DNA of 64,000 nucleotides from Chryseobacterium fluminis (GCF_026314945.1 NZ_CP111121.1:2790001-2854000), one strand, 5' to 3'; counted from the first letter of the stretch, positions 16,729 through 28,911 are shown. Notes: generated from the sequence alone by a model not told the origin. Numbers and translations: made by a program.

Positions 16729-18996
16729 ATGACTTTCGACATTGACATGATCAAAAAAGTGTACGAGCGTTACCCGGAAAGAATTGCTGCGGCAAGACAA
16801 ATCGTGGGGAAACCTCTTACTCTTTCAGAAAAAATCCTTTATACTCACCTTTGGGAAGGAAATGCTACACAGGCCTATGAAAGAGGAAACTCTTATGTGG
16901 ACTTTGCACCGGACAGAGTCGCCATGCAGGATGCAACGGCACAGATGGCCCTGCTACAATTTATGCAGGCTGGAAAAGCTAAAGTAGCGGTTCCTTCAAC
17001 GGCCCATGCCGATCACCTGATCCAGGCCAGAATTGGTGCAAAATCTGATTTACAGGAAGGTATCAATAAAAACTCGGAGGTGTTCAACTTCCTGAGCTCA
17101 GTTTGTGATAAATATGGAATCGGTTTCTGGAAGCCCGGAGCCGGAATTATTCACCAGGTTGTATTGGAAAACTATGCCTTCCCTGGAGGAATGATGATCG
17201 GTACAGACTCACATACGGTAAATGCAGGAGGCCTGGGAATGGTCGCCATTGGAGTAGGTGGAGCTGATGCAGTAGATGTAATGGCAGGAATGGCATGGGA
17301 GCTTAAAATGCCAAAACTGATCGGCGTAAAATTAACCGGAAAAATGTCCGGATGGACTTCTGCTAAAGACGTTATCTTAAAGGTTGCAGGAATTCTTACC
17401 GTAAAAGGGGGAACAGGATGCATCGTAGAATATTTCGGTGAAGGGGCAGAGTCCCTTTCAGCGACAGGAAAAGGAACCATCTGTAATATGGGTGCCGAAG
17501 TCGGAGCTACGACTTCTACATTCGGGTATGATGATTCCATGAGAAGATATCTTGCTTCTACCGGAAGACAGGATGTCGTAGATGCAGCAGACGTAATTGC
17601 TGAGCATCTGACAGGTGATCCTGAAGTATATGCAAATCCTGAACAATATTTTGACCAGGTTATTGAAATCAATCTTTCTGAATTGGCTCCCCATCTGAAC
17701 GGACCTTTCACTCCGGATTTAGCGACCCCTGTTTCTGAATTCAGGGCTAAAGCTGAGGCCAACGGATGGCCTATCGAGGTAGAATGGGCATTGATCGGTT
17801 CTTGTACCAACTCTTCGTACGAAGATTTATCAAGAGCAGCTTCCATCGTTGAAGATGCAGTAGCAAAAGGGGTTAAGCCTAAGGCTATTTTAGGAATCAA
17901 CCCGGGTTCTGAGCAGGTAAAATTCACAGCGGAAAGAGATGGCTTTTTAGATTCTTTCAGAAAATTTGAGAATGCAAGAATCTTTACTAATGCCTGTGGC
18001 CCCTGTATCGGACAATGGGACAGAGAGGGCGCTGAGAAAGGCGAAAAGAACTCGATCATCCACTCTTTCAACAGAAACTTTGCGAAAAGGGCAGACGGAA
18101 ACCCAAATACCCATGCTTTCGTAGCATCACCGGAGATGGTGGCTGCCATCGCGATCTCGGGAAGACTGGACTTTAATCCGGTTACCGATACTTTAACGAA
18201 TGAATCCGGCGAACAGATACGTTTAAATGAGCCTCAAGGTTTTGAACTTCCTTCAAGAGGTTTTGCCGTAGATGATAACGGATACCAGGCTCCTTCTGCA
18301 GACGGATCGGGAGTGATTGTCGACGTAAGCCCGACTTCCGACAGACTTCAGTTACTGGAAGAGTTTCCTGCCTGGGATGGTAAAAACATTACCGGAGCCA
18401 GACTTTTGATCAAGGCTTTCGGAAAATGTACGACCGACCATATTTCCATGGCCGGACCATGGCTGAAGTACAGAGGTCACCTGGATAACATTTCCAATAA
18501 TATGTTGATCGGAGCAGTAAATGCTTTCAATATGGAAACCAACAAGGTGAAAAATGTACTGACTGCAGAATACGGTGAAGTACCTGCTGTACAGAGAGCT
18601 TATAAAGCCGCCGGGGTTCCTTCTATCGTTGTGGGTGACCAGAACTATGGTGAAGGTTCTTCAAGAGAGCATGCTGCCATGGAGCCAAGACATCTTGGGG
18701 TAAAAGCTGTTCTCGTAAAATCATTTGCAAGAATTCACGAAACCAACCTTAAAAAACAAGGGATGTTAGGTTTAACTTTTGCCAATGAAGCTGACTATGA
18801 TAAAATTCTGGAAGATGATGTGATCAACTTCCTGGATCTCGAGCAGTTTGCGCCGGGAAAACAACTAACTTTAGAATTCATTCATTCTGATGGGACTAAA
18901 GATATCATTATGGCCAACCATACTTACAATGCGCAGCAGATTGATTGGTTTAAAGCAGGTTCTGCTTTGAATCTGATTAAGCTGCAGGAAAATTAA
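16729..18996 (+). CDS. Aconitate hydratase, mitochondrial type
   Basis: 755-aa aconitase with the classical domain order (three [4Fe-4S] domains then C-terminal swivel), length like mitochondrial ACO2 and shorter than AcnA/IRP1 (~890 aa). Cluster ligands: Cys359 ([10 protein letters not shown]), Cys423 and Cys426 (ACGPCIGQW). Substrate-binding [21 protein letters not shown] is near 165, and the swivel-domain motif [19 protein letters not shown] near 640. It catalyses the same citrate-isocitrate step as the AcnB just upstream. A terminator separates the two genes, so independent expression (for example one stable, one stress- or iron-linked) is likely but not shown. Confidence 0.95.
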   Translation: MTFDIDMIKKVYERYPERIAAARQIVGKPLTLSEKILYTHLWEGNATQAYERGNSYVDFAPDRVAMQDATAQMALLQFMQAGKAKVAVPSTAHADHLIQARIGAKSDLQEGINKNSEVFNFLSSVCDKYGIGFWKPGAGIIHQVVLENYAFPGGMMIGTDSHTVNAGGLGMVAIGVGGADAVDVMAGMAWELKMPKLIGVKLTGKMSGWTSAKDVILKVAGILTVKGGTGCIVEYFGEGAESLSATGKGTICNMGAEVGATTSTFGYDDSMRRYLASTGRQDVVDAADVIAEHLTGDPEVYANPEQYFDQVIEINLSELAPHLNGPFTPDLATPVSEFRAKAEANGWPIEVEWALIGSCTNSSYEDLSRAASIVEDAVAKGVKPKAILGINPGSEQVKFTAERDGFLDSFRKFENARIFTNACGPCIGQWDREGAEKGEKNSIIHSFNRNFAKRADGNPNTHAFVASPEMVAAIAISGRLDFNPVTDTLTNESGEQIRLNEPQGFELPSRGFAVDDNGYQAPSADGSGVIVDVSPTSDRLQLLEEFPAWDGKNITGARLLIKAFGKCTTDHISMAGPWLKYRGHLDNISNNMLIGAVNAFNMETNKVKNVLTAEYGEVPAVQRAYKAAGVPSIVVGDQNYGEGSSREHAAMEPRHLGVKAVLVKSFARIHETNLKKQGMLGLTFANEADYDKILEDDVINFLDLEQFAPGKQLTLEFIHSDGTKDIIMANHTYNAQQIDWFKAGSALNLIKLQEN

Positions 18997-19020
18997 CAAT
19001 AAATTATCAGCATCATATAT

Positions 19021-19056
19021 AAGGCGGCTTCAGCAGAAGTCGCCTTTTATTTTATA
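19021..19056 (+). terminator. Terminator after aconitase
   Basis: AAGGCGGCTTC (19021-19031) and GAAGTCGCCTT (19036-19046) form an 11-bp stem with one G-U pair around AGCA, followed by TTATTTTAT. Confidence 0.85.
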
Positions 19057-19207
19057 CTGTCCGTCCAGATAAGCTGAAAAATACTGAGAATATATTTCTT
19101 ATGTGACAGAAAGGGCATACTCATGAGTTGAAGAACGTATTTTACATCATTGTCAAAACATGAATTTACAGAATTGTCTCCGCTGAAATAAAGGAATACA
19201 ATTTTTC

Positions 19208-19235
19208 TGTAACAAATAGGTATTTTCTACGTCTA
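19208..19235 (+). promoter_or_regulatory. ECF-sigma-like promoter of outer-membrane protein gene
   Basis: TGTAAC (19208-19213), a 16-nt spacer and CGTCTA (19230-19235) match the general shape of ECF sigma promoters (AAC in the -35, CGTC in the -10). It stands 22 nt before the ATG at 19258, and the usual TAnnTTTG box is absent here. The responsible sigma factor is not in the window. Confidence 0.55.
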
Positions 19236-19257
19236 ACCAAATAGTAGTAAAAATATT

Positions 19258-21471
19258 ATGAAAAAAACCATATTCGCTCTATCTTTTATTGGATCCATGC
19301 TGACGTATGCGCAGCAAAAAAATGAGGTAAAGGAAAAGCAAATAGAAGGCGTGACCATCACTAAAACTAAAAAAGCCGTTGAACAAAAAGCTGACCGTAC
19401 TGTTTTTGATTTTTCTGAACAGCCACACCTCAGCAACGGCAGTGTTCTGGAAGGAATTAAAAAGCTTCCGGGGCTGGTTTCTACAGACATCGCCGGAATG
19501 ATGTATCAGGGAAAGATTCTTGATGTCTATCTCAACGGAAGACCGTTGAATATCACGTCCAACGAATTAAATTCCTTTCTTGAAGGGATGCCTGCCAATT
19601 CAGTAGAAAGAATTGAGGTCATCACACAGCCCGGAGCGGAGTTTCCTGCCACCTCGGGAGGTGCTATTATGAATATCATTACAAATAAAAACGCCAATAA
19701 ATATTTAACAGCCACCTACTCCGGGAACTACTCTTTCACGAATTACGATAAATTCAGAAGCAGAACGACCAACTCCATTAATTTAAATGCACGAAATAAA
19801 ATCTTCGGATGGCAGCTGAACGTAGGCCAGAATTATCGTGAAAGCATGCTGAACGGGCAACAGGATGAGCTGCTGACGAGTAATACTGACAGAATCGCAC
19901 GAGGATATTTCGCCAAGTCAGGTCTGACTTTTGATCTTGGACAGGACCGATTACTGATCAATTACGATATTTATCACAATAATAATGACAATTACACTTT
20001 AAGTAGCGGTCATGGAGATCTTCCCTATCAAAATAACCCGAAAGACCTCAGGGAAGCATTCTTTGATGCATCGGATGCTGCCCGCACCGATAATCTGCGA
20101 CAGGAGGCCGTGGCAACGTATCAGAAAAGATTTGCAGATAAATCTCAAAAATTAGATTTCCAGTTCGGTTATACCCGTTCGGACAGCAAGTTTGCCCAGG
20201 ATAATTTTTTCCAGAAAGGATTCTATGTGCAGAATACTGAGAGTTTTAATTATCCGGGACGAGATAATATTCTGAACAATGAATCAAGAATGAATATCGC
20301 CAACTTCAAAATCGATTATTCTCAACCGATCAAGCTTCTGGACGGCGGAAAAGTAAGTTTTGGAGGATTATATGAACGGCAGGATTATGATACAGAAAGT
20401 TTCGGAATCACGAACCTCGATTACCAGAGACAAACGGCATCTACCTACCTGGAATTTCAGGCTAAACTGAAAAATTTTGATTTTATTTTAGGTTCCAGAG
20501 CTGAAAATTATGATATTTCGGGAATTACAAGATATTTTGACAAGAATGGAAATCTGGTGCAGGCTGATTTGATCCCTTTTAATAAATTTAAGCTGTTTCC
20601 CAACGCAAGTGTACAATATAACCTGATGAAACAGGTATTTGTCGCGGCAAATTATAACAAAAAGATCAGCTTACCGAGTATTTCTGCTTTAAACCCTAAT
20701 AATGTTACCTTTTCCGGCCCCAGCACAGAAGTATCCGGAAATCCGAATCTGCAGCCTACGATTTTTGACAATTACGAACTGAAGATTTCGGCCTTTGATT
20801 ATGCATTTATCGGATACAGCGTAAGTTCCGCGAGTAACCAGGTCGCACAGATTATCAGAAAAGACGGCAGGAAACTGTTTAATGAACAGGTGAATATTTC
20901 AAACATGAGAATTCACAATTTCAATGTCGGACTTCCGATTCCTTTTATGATCTTCAGTAAACCGCTGAGTGAAATTATGAAGTTTGATTTTAATCCGGAT
21001 AAGATTAATTTTATGTATCTGTATGCCGGCTATCAAAAACATGATATCGATAACCTGAACAATAAAGGCTTCTGGATCTTTAATATTATGACTCAGGTGA
21101 TTTTACCGAAGGATATTAAATTAACGGCCAACTACAGCTATCTTACGCCTAAAGCAGGATATTTTTACTTTACTGCGGAAAAACCGTTCAACAATTCATT
21201 TGATCTTACTTTAACAAAGAAATTCATGGACAACCGTTTAACCGTTTCTGTGTTTGCCAATGATATTTTTAACGGACAGGTGATGCAGGTACGTTCTAAT
21301 CCGCCTTCCGGAACTCCGGTTACGATCAGCAGCAAGTATGATACAAGAAACTTCGGACTGTCGGTAAATTATAAAATTCCTACGAGAAATAAGCTGGCAA
21401 AAGAGGATGCCAATATTCTGAATCAGACGAAGAAGGAAGAGACTAGCGGAGTAATGCAGCAGGCACAATAA
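19258..21471 (+). CDS. Outer membrane beta-barrel family protein (TonB-receptor-like)
   Basis: 737 aa with signal peptide 1-18 (cleavage after MLTYA). Residues ~30-140 form a TonB-receptor plug-like domain (GVTITKTKK, GMMYQGKILDVYLNGRPL, SVERIEVITQPGAEFP, GGAIMNIITNK). The rest is a barrel with alternating aromatic strands and a FGLSVNYKIP terminus before a short hydrophilic tail. It matches the Bacteroidetes outer-membrane beta-barrel family (Pfam OMP_b-brl_3), often annotated as TonB-dependent receptor. There is no classical TonB box and no partner gene, so cargo is unknown. The ECF-like promoter suggests envelope-stress or surface-signal control. Confidence 0.82.
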   Translation: MKKTIFALSFIGSMLTYAQQKNEVKEKQIEGVTITKTKKAVEQKADRTVFDFSEQPHLSNGSVLEGIKKLPGLVSTDIAGMMYQGKILDVYLNGRPLNITSNELNSFLEGMPANSVERIEVITQPGAEFPATSGGAIMNIITNKNANKYLTATYSGNYSFTNYDKFRSRTTNSINLNARNKIFGWQLNVGQNYRESMLNGQQDELLTSNTDRIARGYFAKSGLTFDLGQDRLLINYDIYHNNNDNYTLSSGHGDLPYQNNPKDLREAFFDASDAARTDNLRQEAVATYQKRFADKSQKLDFQFGYTRSDSKFAQDNFFQKGFYVQNTESFNYPGRDNILNNESRMNIANFKIDYSQPIKLLDGGKVSFGGLYERQDYDTESFGITNLDYQRQTASTYLEFQAKLKNFDFILGSRAENYDISGITRYFDKNGNLVQADLIPFNKFKLFPNASVQYNLMKQVFVAANYNKKISLPSISALNPNNVTFSGPSTEVSGNPNLQPTIFDNYELKISAFDYAFIGYSVSSASNQVAQIIRKDGRKLFNEQVNISNMRIHNFNVGLPIPFMIFSKPLSEIMKFDFNPDKINFMYLYAGYQKHDIDNLNNKGFWIFNIMTQVILPKDIKLTANYSYLTPKAGYFYFTAEKPFNNSFDLTLTKKFMDNRLTVSVFANDIFNGQVMQVRSNPPSGTPVTISSKYDTRNFGLSVNYKIPTRNKLAKEDANILNQTKKEETSGVMQQAQ

Positions 21472-21488
21472 TTAAATTATGATAAACT

Positions 21489-21534
21489 GAAGAACAGATC
21501 CGGAACGATCTGCCGGGCCTGTTCTTCTTTTCTT
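21489..21534 (+). terminator. Terminator between OMP gene and thiF (convergent)
   Basis: GAAGAACAG (21489-21497) and CTGTTCTTC (21519-21527) form a 9-bp stem followed by TTTTCTT. The genes on either side converge, so it can stop the OMP transcript and may also serve the thi operon from the other side. Confidence 0.75.
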
Positions 21535-21548
21535 AAAAATGCTGTAAT

Positions 21549-22259
21549 TTAAAAATCAATGGTCTGAAATCTCCAGGTTAGGATATCAATTAATGTCAGT
21601 TGATTAACTGGTACCGGCAGACCCGTTATATGATTCAGCGCCAGATGAGCCATCATGCTTCCTACCATTCCGGGTAAGGCTCCCAGGACTCCTAAACTGT
21701 CACAGTCCGGCAGATCGCCTTCAAAAGGAGGCTCCGGGAAAATATCCCGTAAATTTCTGCTTCCTTTATGATTAAAAATAGCTACCTGCCCCGAAAAACC
21801 GAGAATACTTCCATACACTAAAGGTTTTTCCAGTTTCACACAGGTATCATTAACCAAATATCTGGTCGGAAAATTATCGGAACCGTCAATAATCAGATCA
21901 AATGGAGAGAGGATTTCTTCAACATTTTTCTGATTAATTTTTTGCTCAATTCCCACAAAATTAATCTGGTGATTAAGATGGCTTACAAATTTTTCTGCAC
22001 TTTTCACTTTTGATGTTCCTACCGAACTTTCATTATGAATAACCTGCCTGTTTAAATTGTGAAGCTCAACCTCATCAAAATCTGCAACACCCAGAGTTCC
22101 CACTCCAGCCGCAGCTAAATATTGGATAACAGGGCTTCCCAATCCGCCCGCTCCGACCACCAGAACTTTTGAATTTATGATTTTCCGCTGCCCTTCCAAA
22201 CCGATTTCTTCTATAAAAATCTGTCGGCTGTATCTTGCATAATTGTCTTTGCCTTTCAT
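21549..22259 (-). CDS. thiF: ThiF/MoeB/HesA-family adenylyltransferase
   Basis: 236-aa E1-like enzyme that adenylates the C-terminal Gly-Gly of the sulfur carrier ThiS for thiazole synthesis. N-terminal YSRQIFIEEIGLEGQRKI, nucleotide-binding V-G-A-G-G-L-G-S-P at ~35-43, Asp-containing DFDEVELHNLNRQV at ~61, and GSDNFPTRYLVND at ~127. A single Cys in LPDCDSLGVLG (~187) corresponds to the cysteine region of ThiF/MoeB. The two CxxC zinc pairs of E. coli ThiF are not present, and there is no rhodanese domain. As last gene of the thi operon, with no moa genes nearby, the ThiF role is favoured over MoeB, though dual use is possible. Confidence 0.88.
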   Translation of the reverse strand: MKGKDNYARYSRQIFIEEIGLEGQRKIINSKVLVVGAGGLGSPVIQYLAAAGVGTLGVADFDEVELHNLNRQVIHNESSVGTSKVKSAEKFVSHLNHQINFVGIEQKINQKNVEEILSPFDLIIDGSDNFPTRYLVNDTCVKLEKPLVYGSILGFSGQVAIFNHKGSRNLRDIFPEPPFEGDLPDCDSLGVLGALPGMVGSMMAHLALNHITGLPVPVNQLTLIDILTWRFQTIDF

Positions 22260-22439
22260 TTATTTTTTTACCTGAATAATTGAATTTCAAAAATTTATCT
22301 TTCGTTACTACAAATGTCTTTCGTCATGCAATGAAGAAAAATGTACTGAGAACATTCATTGAACTTCTCAATACGCTTTTCAGAAATTTACCCGAAAAGA
22401 CCTCTGCGATACTTCTTAAACAGTAATCAACGTTTCAAT

Positions 22440-23558
22440 TTAAATTCCGCTGTAGACTGCGTCCCAATCTTTCATTACAGGATCATAACCGGATCTTTTA
22501 ATCACTTCTTTCATTTCATCCATACTTCTTTCGTCGCTGGTTTCAAATTGTTCCAAAGATTCTCTGTCAACTGCGTATCCCCCTGGATTGGTCTTTGAGG
22601 CAGCACTCATTGTGGTTGCGCCCAGCGAAATGATATTGTTCCTGAATTTTTCATTTTCCCTGGTTGAAATAGAGATTTCCAGATCTTCATTCCAGATTCT
22701 GTAGGCACAGATCAGTTGCAGTAAATCTCTGTCTGACATGATAAAATTCGGTTCCACCATTCCTTCTGCCGGTCGGAGTCTGGGAAAGGAAACCGAATAT
22801 TTGCTTTTCCAGTATTGCTTTTGGAGGTAGTCGATGTGTAGCGCGTTAAAAAAACTGTCTACTCTCCAATCCTCCAATCCTAGCAAAACCCCGAGACCCA
22901 TCTTATGAATTCCTGCCTTTCCGATTCTGTCAGGAGTTTCCAGACGAAAATTAAAATTTGATTTTTTTCCTTTCGGATGATATTCTTTATATACTTCCTG
23001 ATGATAGGTTTCCTGATACACCAGGACTGCGTTTACGCCCGCCTCATGAAGCTGCAGATACTCTCCTTCTGAAAGAGGCTGAACTTCAATTGAAATATTG
23101 GCAAAATGCGGCTTCAGCAAACGGATTGCTTTCAAAAAATACTCCATCCCTACGGTCTTATTTGCCTCCCCACTCACCAGTAAAACATGATTCACACCCA
23201 TGGATTTTAAAACAGTCGCCTCTATCATCAGTTCCGTGTCGGAAAGCGTTTTTCTTTTAATGGAATTATCTAAACTGAAGCCACAGTACGTACAGATATT
23301 CTGACATTCGTTACTCAGATACAGCGGTGCATACAACTGAATGATTTTCCCAAAACGTTTTCGGGTGATCTGCTGAGTCATCCGGGCCATGACTTCCAAC
23401 TTATCAGCCGCTGCCGGCGATAGAAAATTCAGAAAATCATCTGTTGTTTTATTTTTTTTCTGAAGACTGTTTTCGACCTCGGACAAAGTCACTTTTTCAA
23501 GTTTTGCCCAGACTTCATCCCATTGATACTGTTCAAAAAAATTTTTAAAAGTTTTCAT
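22440..23558 (-). CDS. thiH: 2-iminoacetate synthase ThiH (radical SAM)
   Basis: 372 aa. Radical-SAM enzyme cleaving tyrosine to dehydroglycine (2-iminoacetate) and p-cresol for thiazole formation. Cluster motif Cys85-x3-Cys89-x2-Cys92 (CQNICTYCGF), preceded by YAPLYLSNE. The region VSGEANKTVGMEYF supplies the GE motif. Length equals E. coli ThiH (377 aa). It follows thiG by 101 nt and precedes thiF by 180 nt; neither spacer shows a terminator. Using oxygen-sensitive ThiH in place of the oxidase ThiO means the thiazole branch here depends on an intact Fe-S cluster. Confidence 0.95.
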   Translation of the reverse strand: MKTFKNFFEQYQWDEVWAKLEKVTLSEVENSLQKKNKTTDDFLNFLSPAAADKLEVMARMTQQITRKRFGKIIQLYAPLYLSNECQNICTYCGFSLDNSIKRKTLSDTELMIEATVLKSMGVNHVLLVSGEANKTVGMEYFLKAIRLLKPHFANISIEVQPLSEGEYLQLHEAGVNAVLVYQETYHQEVYKEYHPKGKKSNFNFRLETPDRIGKAGIHKMGLGVLLGLEDWRVDSFFNALHIDYLQKQYWKSKYSVSFPRLRPAEGMVEPNFIMSDRDLLQLICAYRIWNEDLEISISTRENEKFRNNIISLGATTMSAASKTNPGGYAVDRESLEQFETSDERSMDEMKEVIKRSGYDPVMKDWDAVYSGI

Positions 23559-23659
23559 AGCTTGCTGTTTTTAACTTGTGATTCATCATCTGTAATGAGC
23601 AGATCCCATTTATTCTATTTCTGTCATTTAAAGATTCGTTTCTATCGATATCAATTCAT

Positions 23660-24436
23660 TTAATCAAACAAAAAGGAAGTCAGCGGGCTCGATGCCTCCG
23701 CGTGCTGCCCGATTGCGCCCAATCCCGATTCGAATGCCCTTCGTCCTGCTATTACGCCCTCTTTAAAAGCCAGTGCCATATTCACAGGATTTCCAGCAAC
23801 AGCAATCGCAGTATTCACCAATACGGCATCGGCACCCATTTCCATAGCTTTCGCCGCATCAGAAGGCGCTCCGATACCCGCGTCCACGACCACGGGTACA
23901 TTACTCTGGCTGATGATGATCTCTAAAAAATCCAGTGTTCTTAATCCTTTGTTTGTTCCAATGGGAGCACCTAAAGGCATCACTACTGCCGTACCGGCAT
24001 CTTCCAGCCTTTTGCACAGGACAGGGTCCGCATGAATGTAAGGCATTACAATAAATCCTAATTTTGCCAGCTCTTCCGTCGCATATAAAGTTTCAATGGG
24101 ATCAGGCAGCAAATACTTCGGATCAGGATGAATTTCAAGCTTCACCCAGTTGGTTTCCAGTGCTTCTCTTGCCAATTGTGCTGCCAAAACTGCTTCCTTG
24201 GCTGTTCTTGCTCCTGAAGTATTGGGTAAAAGATGCGACTGTGTGGGTTTTAAAGCACTCAGTAAGTCATCTTCTGAGGATTGAGAATCGATTCTTTTCA
24301 AAGCCATGGTCACCATTTCACTTCCTGAAGCGATGATGGAGTCAGTCATTTCGGATAGATTTCCGAATTTGCCCGTCCCTAAAAAGAGTCTTGACTCAAA
24401 TGTTCTGTCTGCTATAATTAAGGGTTTATTTTTCAT
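23660..24436 (-). CDS. thiG: Thiazole synthase ThiG
   Basis: 258-aa TIM-barrel enzyme that joins 1-deoxy-D-xylulose 5-phosphate, dehydroglycine and ThiS thiocarboxylate to give the thiazole phosphate. Schiff-base Lys99 lies in NWVKLEI. Other signatures are RLFLGTGKF near residue 16, [13 protein letters not shown] near 70, [13 protein letters not shown] near 150 and the phosphate-binding [27 protein letters not shown]. Normal family length. Its start overlaps the thiE stop by 4 nt (ATGA), so the two are translationally coupled. Confidence 0.96.
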   Translation of the reverse strand: MKNKPLIIADRTFESRLFLGTGKFGNLSEMTDSIIASGSEMVTMALKRIDSQSSEDDLLSALKPTQSHLLPNTSGARTAKEAVLAAQLAREALETNWVKLEIHPDPKYLLPDPIETLYATEELAKLGFIVMPYIHADPVLCKRLEDAGTAVVMPLGAPIGTNKGLRTLDFLEIIISQSNVPVVVDAGIGAPSDAAKAMEMGADAVLVNTAIAVAGNPVNMALAFKEGVIAGRRAFESGLGAIGQHAEASSPLTSFLFD

Positions 24437-25047
24437 TGCATTGCTGTTTTAAATTCATTAATAATAAAAGGCTGCCCGGTAATCTGTCCAGAAACTGCCA
24501 CTCCGTAGATTCCGATTTGCTGTAACTGTTCAATATCATTGAGAACCACTCCCCCGATGGCGAATATTTTCGGAATTTCTAATGATTTCTGTTTTAGACC
24601 CTGAATGATATTTCTGTATCCTTCAAAACCTAAAATCGGGCTCAGCTGTACTTTGGTTGAGGTAAATCTCAAAGGTCCGAGACCAATATAATCACAGGGT
24701 TCCTGCATTCTCTGAAGAACATCTGAAATCGTATTTGCCGTTCCTCCTATGATTTTATTCCTGCCTAAAAGATGTCTTGCCGTTTCTACCGAAGTATCTT
24801 TCAATCCTAAATGAACGCCGTCTGCATCCACCTCTTTGGAAATCTGAACATGGTCGTTGATCATGCAGATCGCCTGATGGTCTGAGCACAGTTTCCTTGA
24901 AATTTCACAAAGCCGGATCAATTCATTCTCCGGAGCATTTTTCCATCGGACCTGTACCCATTGTATACCATGATCAAGAGCTTTTCGAATATTCAGTTCC
25001 TGCTCTTCTCTGGTAATTCCCTGAGAGATATATTGTAATTTTTCCAT
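24433..25047 (-). CDS. thiE: Thiamine phosphate synthase ThiE
   Basis: 204-aa TIM-barrel enzyme coupling HMP pyrophosphate with thiazole phosphate to thiamine phosphate. Signature regions: [10 protein letters not shown] near residue 30 (pyrimidine pocket), [20 protein letters not shown] near 82, the phosphate loop [13 protein letters not shown] near 123, and [27 protein letters not shown] near 165. All conserved residues are present, in contrast to the second ThiE-like protein of the operon. It overlaps thiG by 4 nt and lies 108 nt downstream of thiD. Confidence 0.93.
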   Translation of the reverse strand: MEKLQYISQGITREEQELNIRKALDHGIQWVQVRWKNAPENELIRLCEISRKLCSDHQAICMINDHVQISKEVDADGVHLGLKDTSVETARHLLGRNKIIGGTANTISDVLQRMQEPCDYIGLGPLRFTSTKVQLSPILGFEGYRNIIQGLKQKSLEIPKIFAIGGVVLNDIEQLQQIGIYGVAVSGQITGQPFIINEFKTAMQ

Positions 25048-25058
25048 TTTTATTTTTT

Positions 25059-25082
25059 AACGCAAAGAGCGCAAAGATTTTT
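25059..25082. repeat. Short CGCAAAGA tandem in thiD-thiE spacer
   Basis: Two copies of CGCAAAGA (25061-25068 and 25070-25077) followed by a T-run, within a 108-nt spacer that is otherwise featureless. Similar GCAAAG-rich tracts are, from memory, common in Chryseobacterium and Flavobacterium spacers. Confidence 0.35.
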
Positions 25083-25155
25083 TTGACTACTAAATGTTTT
25101 AAGTTCGCACAGGCGTTTCACTTAACAAAGGCCGCAAAACTTAAAATCATAACTC

Positions 25156-25871
25156 TTAGGAATGAAATCCTAATAAACCAGGATTACTTGTTAAAAACTT
25201 TTCGATGTATAATTTGCTTTTTCGACAGGCATTTTCCAGGCTTTGTCCTTTTGCCAGATAACTTGTAATGGCAGAAGAAAGCACACAGCCCGAACCATGT
25301 TTCGGATAATAAACAGATTTTTCATTACTAGGTTGAATGGAAACTTCTTTTCCATTCGCCAATAAAATATCTGTTCCCAACTGATCTTCACGGTGGCCTC
25401 CTTTAACTAATACAGAACAGAGAGGTTCTGATTTTTCAAAAGGCCCGTTTTCTTTTAAAATGGTATATTCATTATAATTCGGCGTGATCAGATCTATTTT
25501 TTCCAAAACATTTTTTAGTTCTGAAACTGTATTCAGATCAAAAAATGAAAATGCTGATGTACTTTTCAAAACGGGATCCCAGACAATTTTCACAGCCGGA
25601 TTAATGGATCTGATCCTTTCTGTAATCTGACCTAAAAATTCCGTGTCTTTAACAACCCCGATTTTGACTGCTTCTACTTTATAGTTTTTCATTAAAACAT
25701 CGGTTGCAGATAAAATGTCTGCTAAAGGCTGCCACTTAAGACTCAGACATTGTGATTCCGTCTGTAATGTCATGGCGGTACAGATACCCAGTCCCTGGAC
25801 CTGCAATTGTTCCATGGTTTTAATGTCTGCCAATAGGCCGGCACCACCACTTGGGTCATACCCGGCCATGC

Positions 25872-25899
<28 letters not shown>
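25156..25899 (-). CDS. thiD: HMP / HMP-phosphate kinase ThiD
   Basis: 247-aa ribokinase-fold enzyme phosphorylating hydroxymethylpyrimidine (HMP) and HMP-P to HMP-PP. N-terminal SMAGYDPSGGAGLLADIKTMEQL, LMKNYKVEAVKIGVV near 90, VKGGH near 178 and the anion-hole GSGCVLSSAITSYLAKG near 208 are all as in ThiD. Normal length. The first 28 nt overlap the end of the upstream thiE-like gene in another frame, consistent with tight coupling. The final residues NPGLLGFHS are slightly divergent but the domain is complete. Confidence 0.94.
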
Positions 25900-28282
<2,383 letters not shown>

Positions 28283-28291
28283 TTATGAGAA

Positions 28292-28498
28292 TTAACCACC
28301 TTGGGTGGCCGTAATTATTAAAATTGAATCTTTATCGTTCAGGAATGTTTCCGCCCAGAATGACTGCGGAATAATGCGGTTGTTGAGTGCTACGGCAATC
28401 CCTTTTTTCTTTTCAGGTAATTCTATAGCAATAAGGTCTTCCAGATTAACGGGAAGTACTTCAAAAGTTTTTGTCGTGTGGTTGATTGTAAGCTCCAT
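28292..28498 (-). CDS. thiS: Sulfur carrier protein ThiS
   Basis: 68-aa ubiquitin-like sulfur carrier ending in the required ...TATQ-Gly-Gly, which ThiF adenylates and which carries the thiocarboxylate to ThiG. The ATG at 28498 gives MELTINHTTKTF; an ATG three codons upstream (28507) is the alternative. First gene of the operon, just downstream of the TPP riboswitch. Between riboswitch and start lies a perfect TGCACA/TGTGCA hairpin (28539-28556). Confidence 0.93.
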   Translation of the reverse strand: MELTINHTTKTFEVLPVNLEDLIAIELPEKKKGIAVALNNRIIPQSFWAETFLNDKDSILIITATQGG

Positions 28499-28569
28499 TC
28501 CTAACATTTTTATAATGCACCTTAGGAATGGCTGTCATTGCACAATAGAATGTGCAGCAAAAGTCATCT

Positions 28570-28655
28570 ACTTTTCCCTACGCTAGTATGATCTAGAAAT
28601 CAGGTTCAAAGGGTAAAATCTCAGCCTGTTTGTTCAACAGACACCCCTAAAGTGT
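28570..28655 (-). promoter_or_regulatory. TPP riboswitch of the thi operon
   Basis: On the minus strand: TTAGGGGTGTCTGTTG, then the P3-type stem CTGTTGAACAAACAG, CTGAGATTTTACCC, TTTGAACCTGAT, and after a variable stem (CTAGATCATACTAG) the closing GCGTAGGGAAAAGTAG. All conserved THI-box blocks are present in order. The hairpin at 28539-28556 (TGCACA-ATAGAA-TGTGCA) lies 20-30 nt downstream, before thiS, and could be part of the expression platform. Confidence 0.95.
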
Positions 28656-28659
28656 GGGA

Positions 28660-28690
28660 CGAAGTTAGACATTTTTTTGAAACAGGCAAA
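28660..28690 (-). promoter_or_regulatory. Bacteroidetes-type promoter of the thi operon
   Basis: Minus-strand TTTG (28690-28687), 19-nt spacer, TAACTTCG (28667-28660). This matches the Bacteroidetes -33/-7 arrangement (TTTG / TAnnTTTG, one mismatch), and the expected start falls a few nt upstream of the riboswitch. Confidence 0.6.
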
Positions 28691-28911
28691 ATTTTTTCTG
28701 AAAGATGAAAGCGGGATGATGGAGGATGGAGGTTTTATATGTTTGGAAATATTTTTGCCCTTTTTACTATTTTATTTAAAATTTTCTCGCGGATTTTGCA
28801 GATATAGCAGATATTTGTGCTTTATATTTTTGTGAAATAAATCAGGGTTTAAGGTATTTATTAGATGGCAATCATCGTGTTTTTGGGTATATTTAAATTA
28901 ATGACAAATGC

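Noticed and set aside
17172..18149. Long minus-strand open frame (325 codons) inside the aconitase gene
   Set aside because: It is antisense to a clearly conserved coding region, has no family signature and unlikely composition; long antisense frames are common opposite high-identity core genes.
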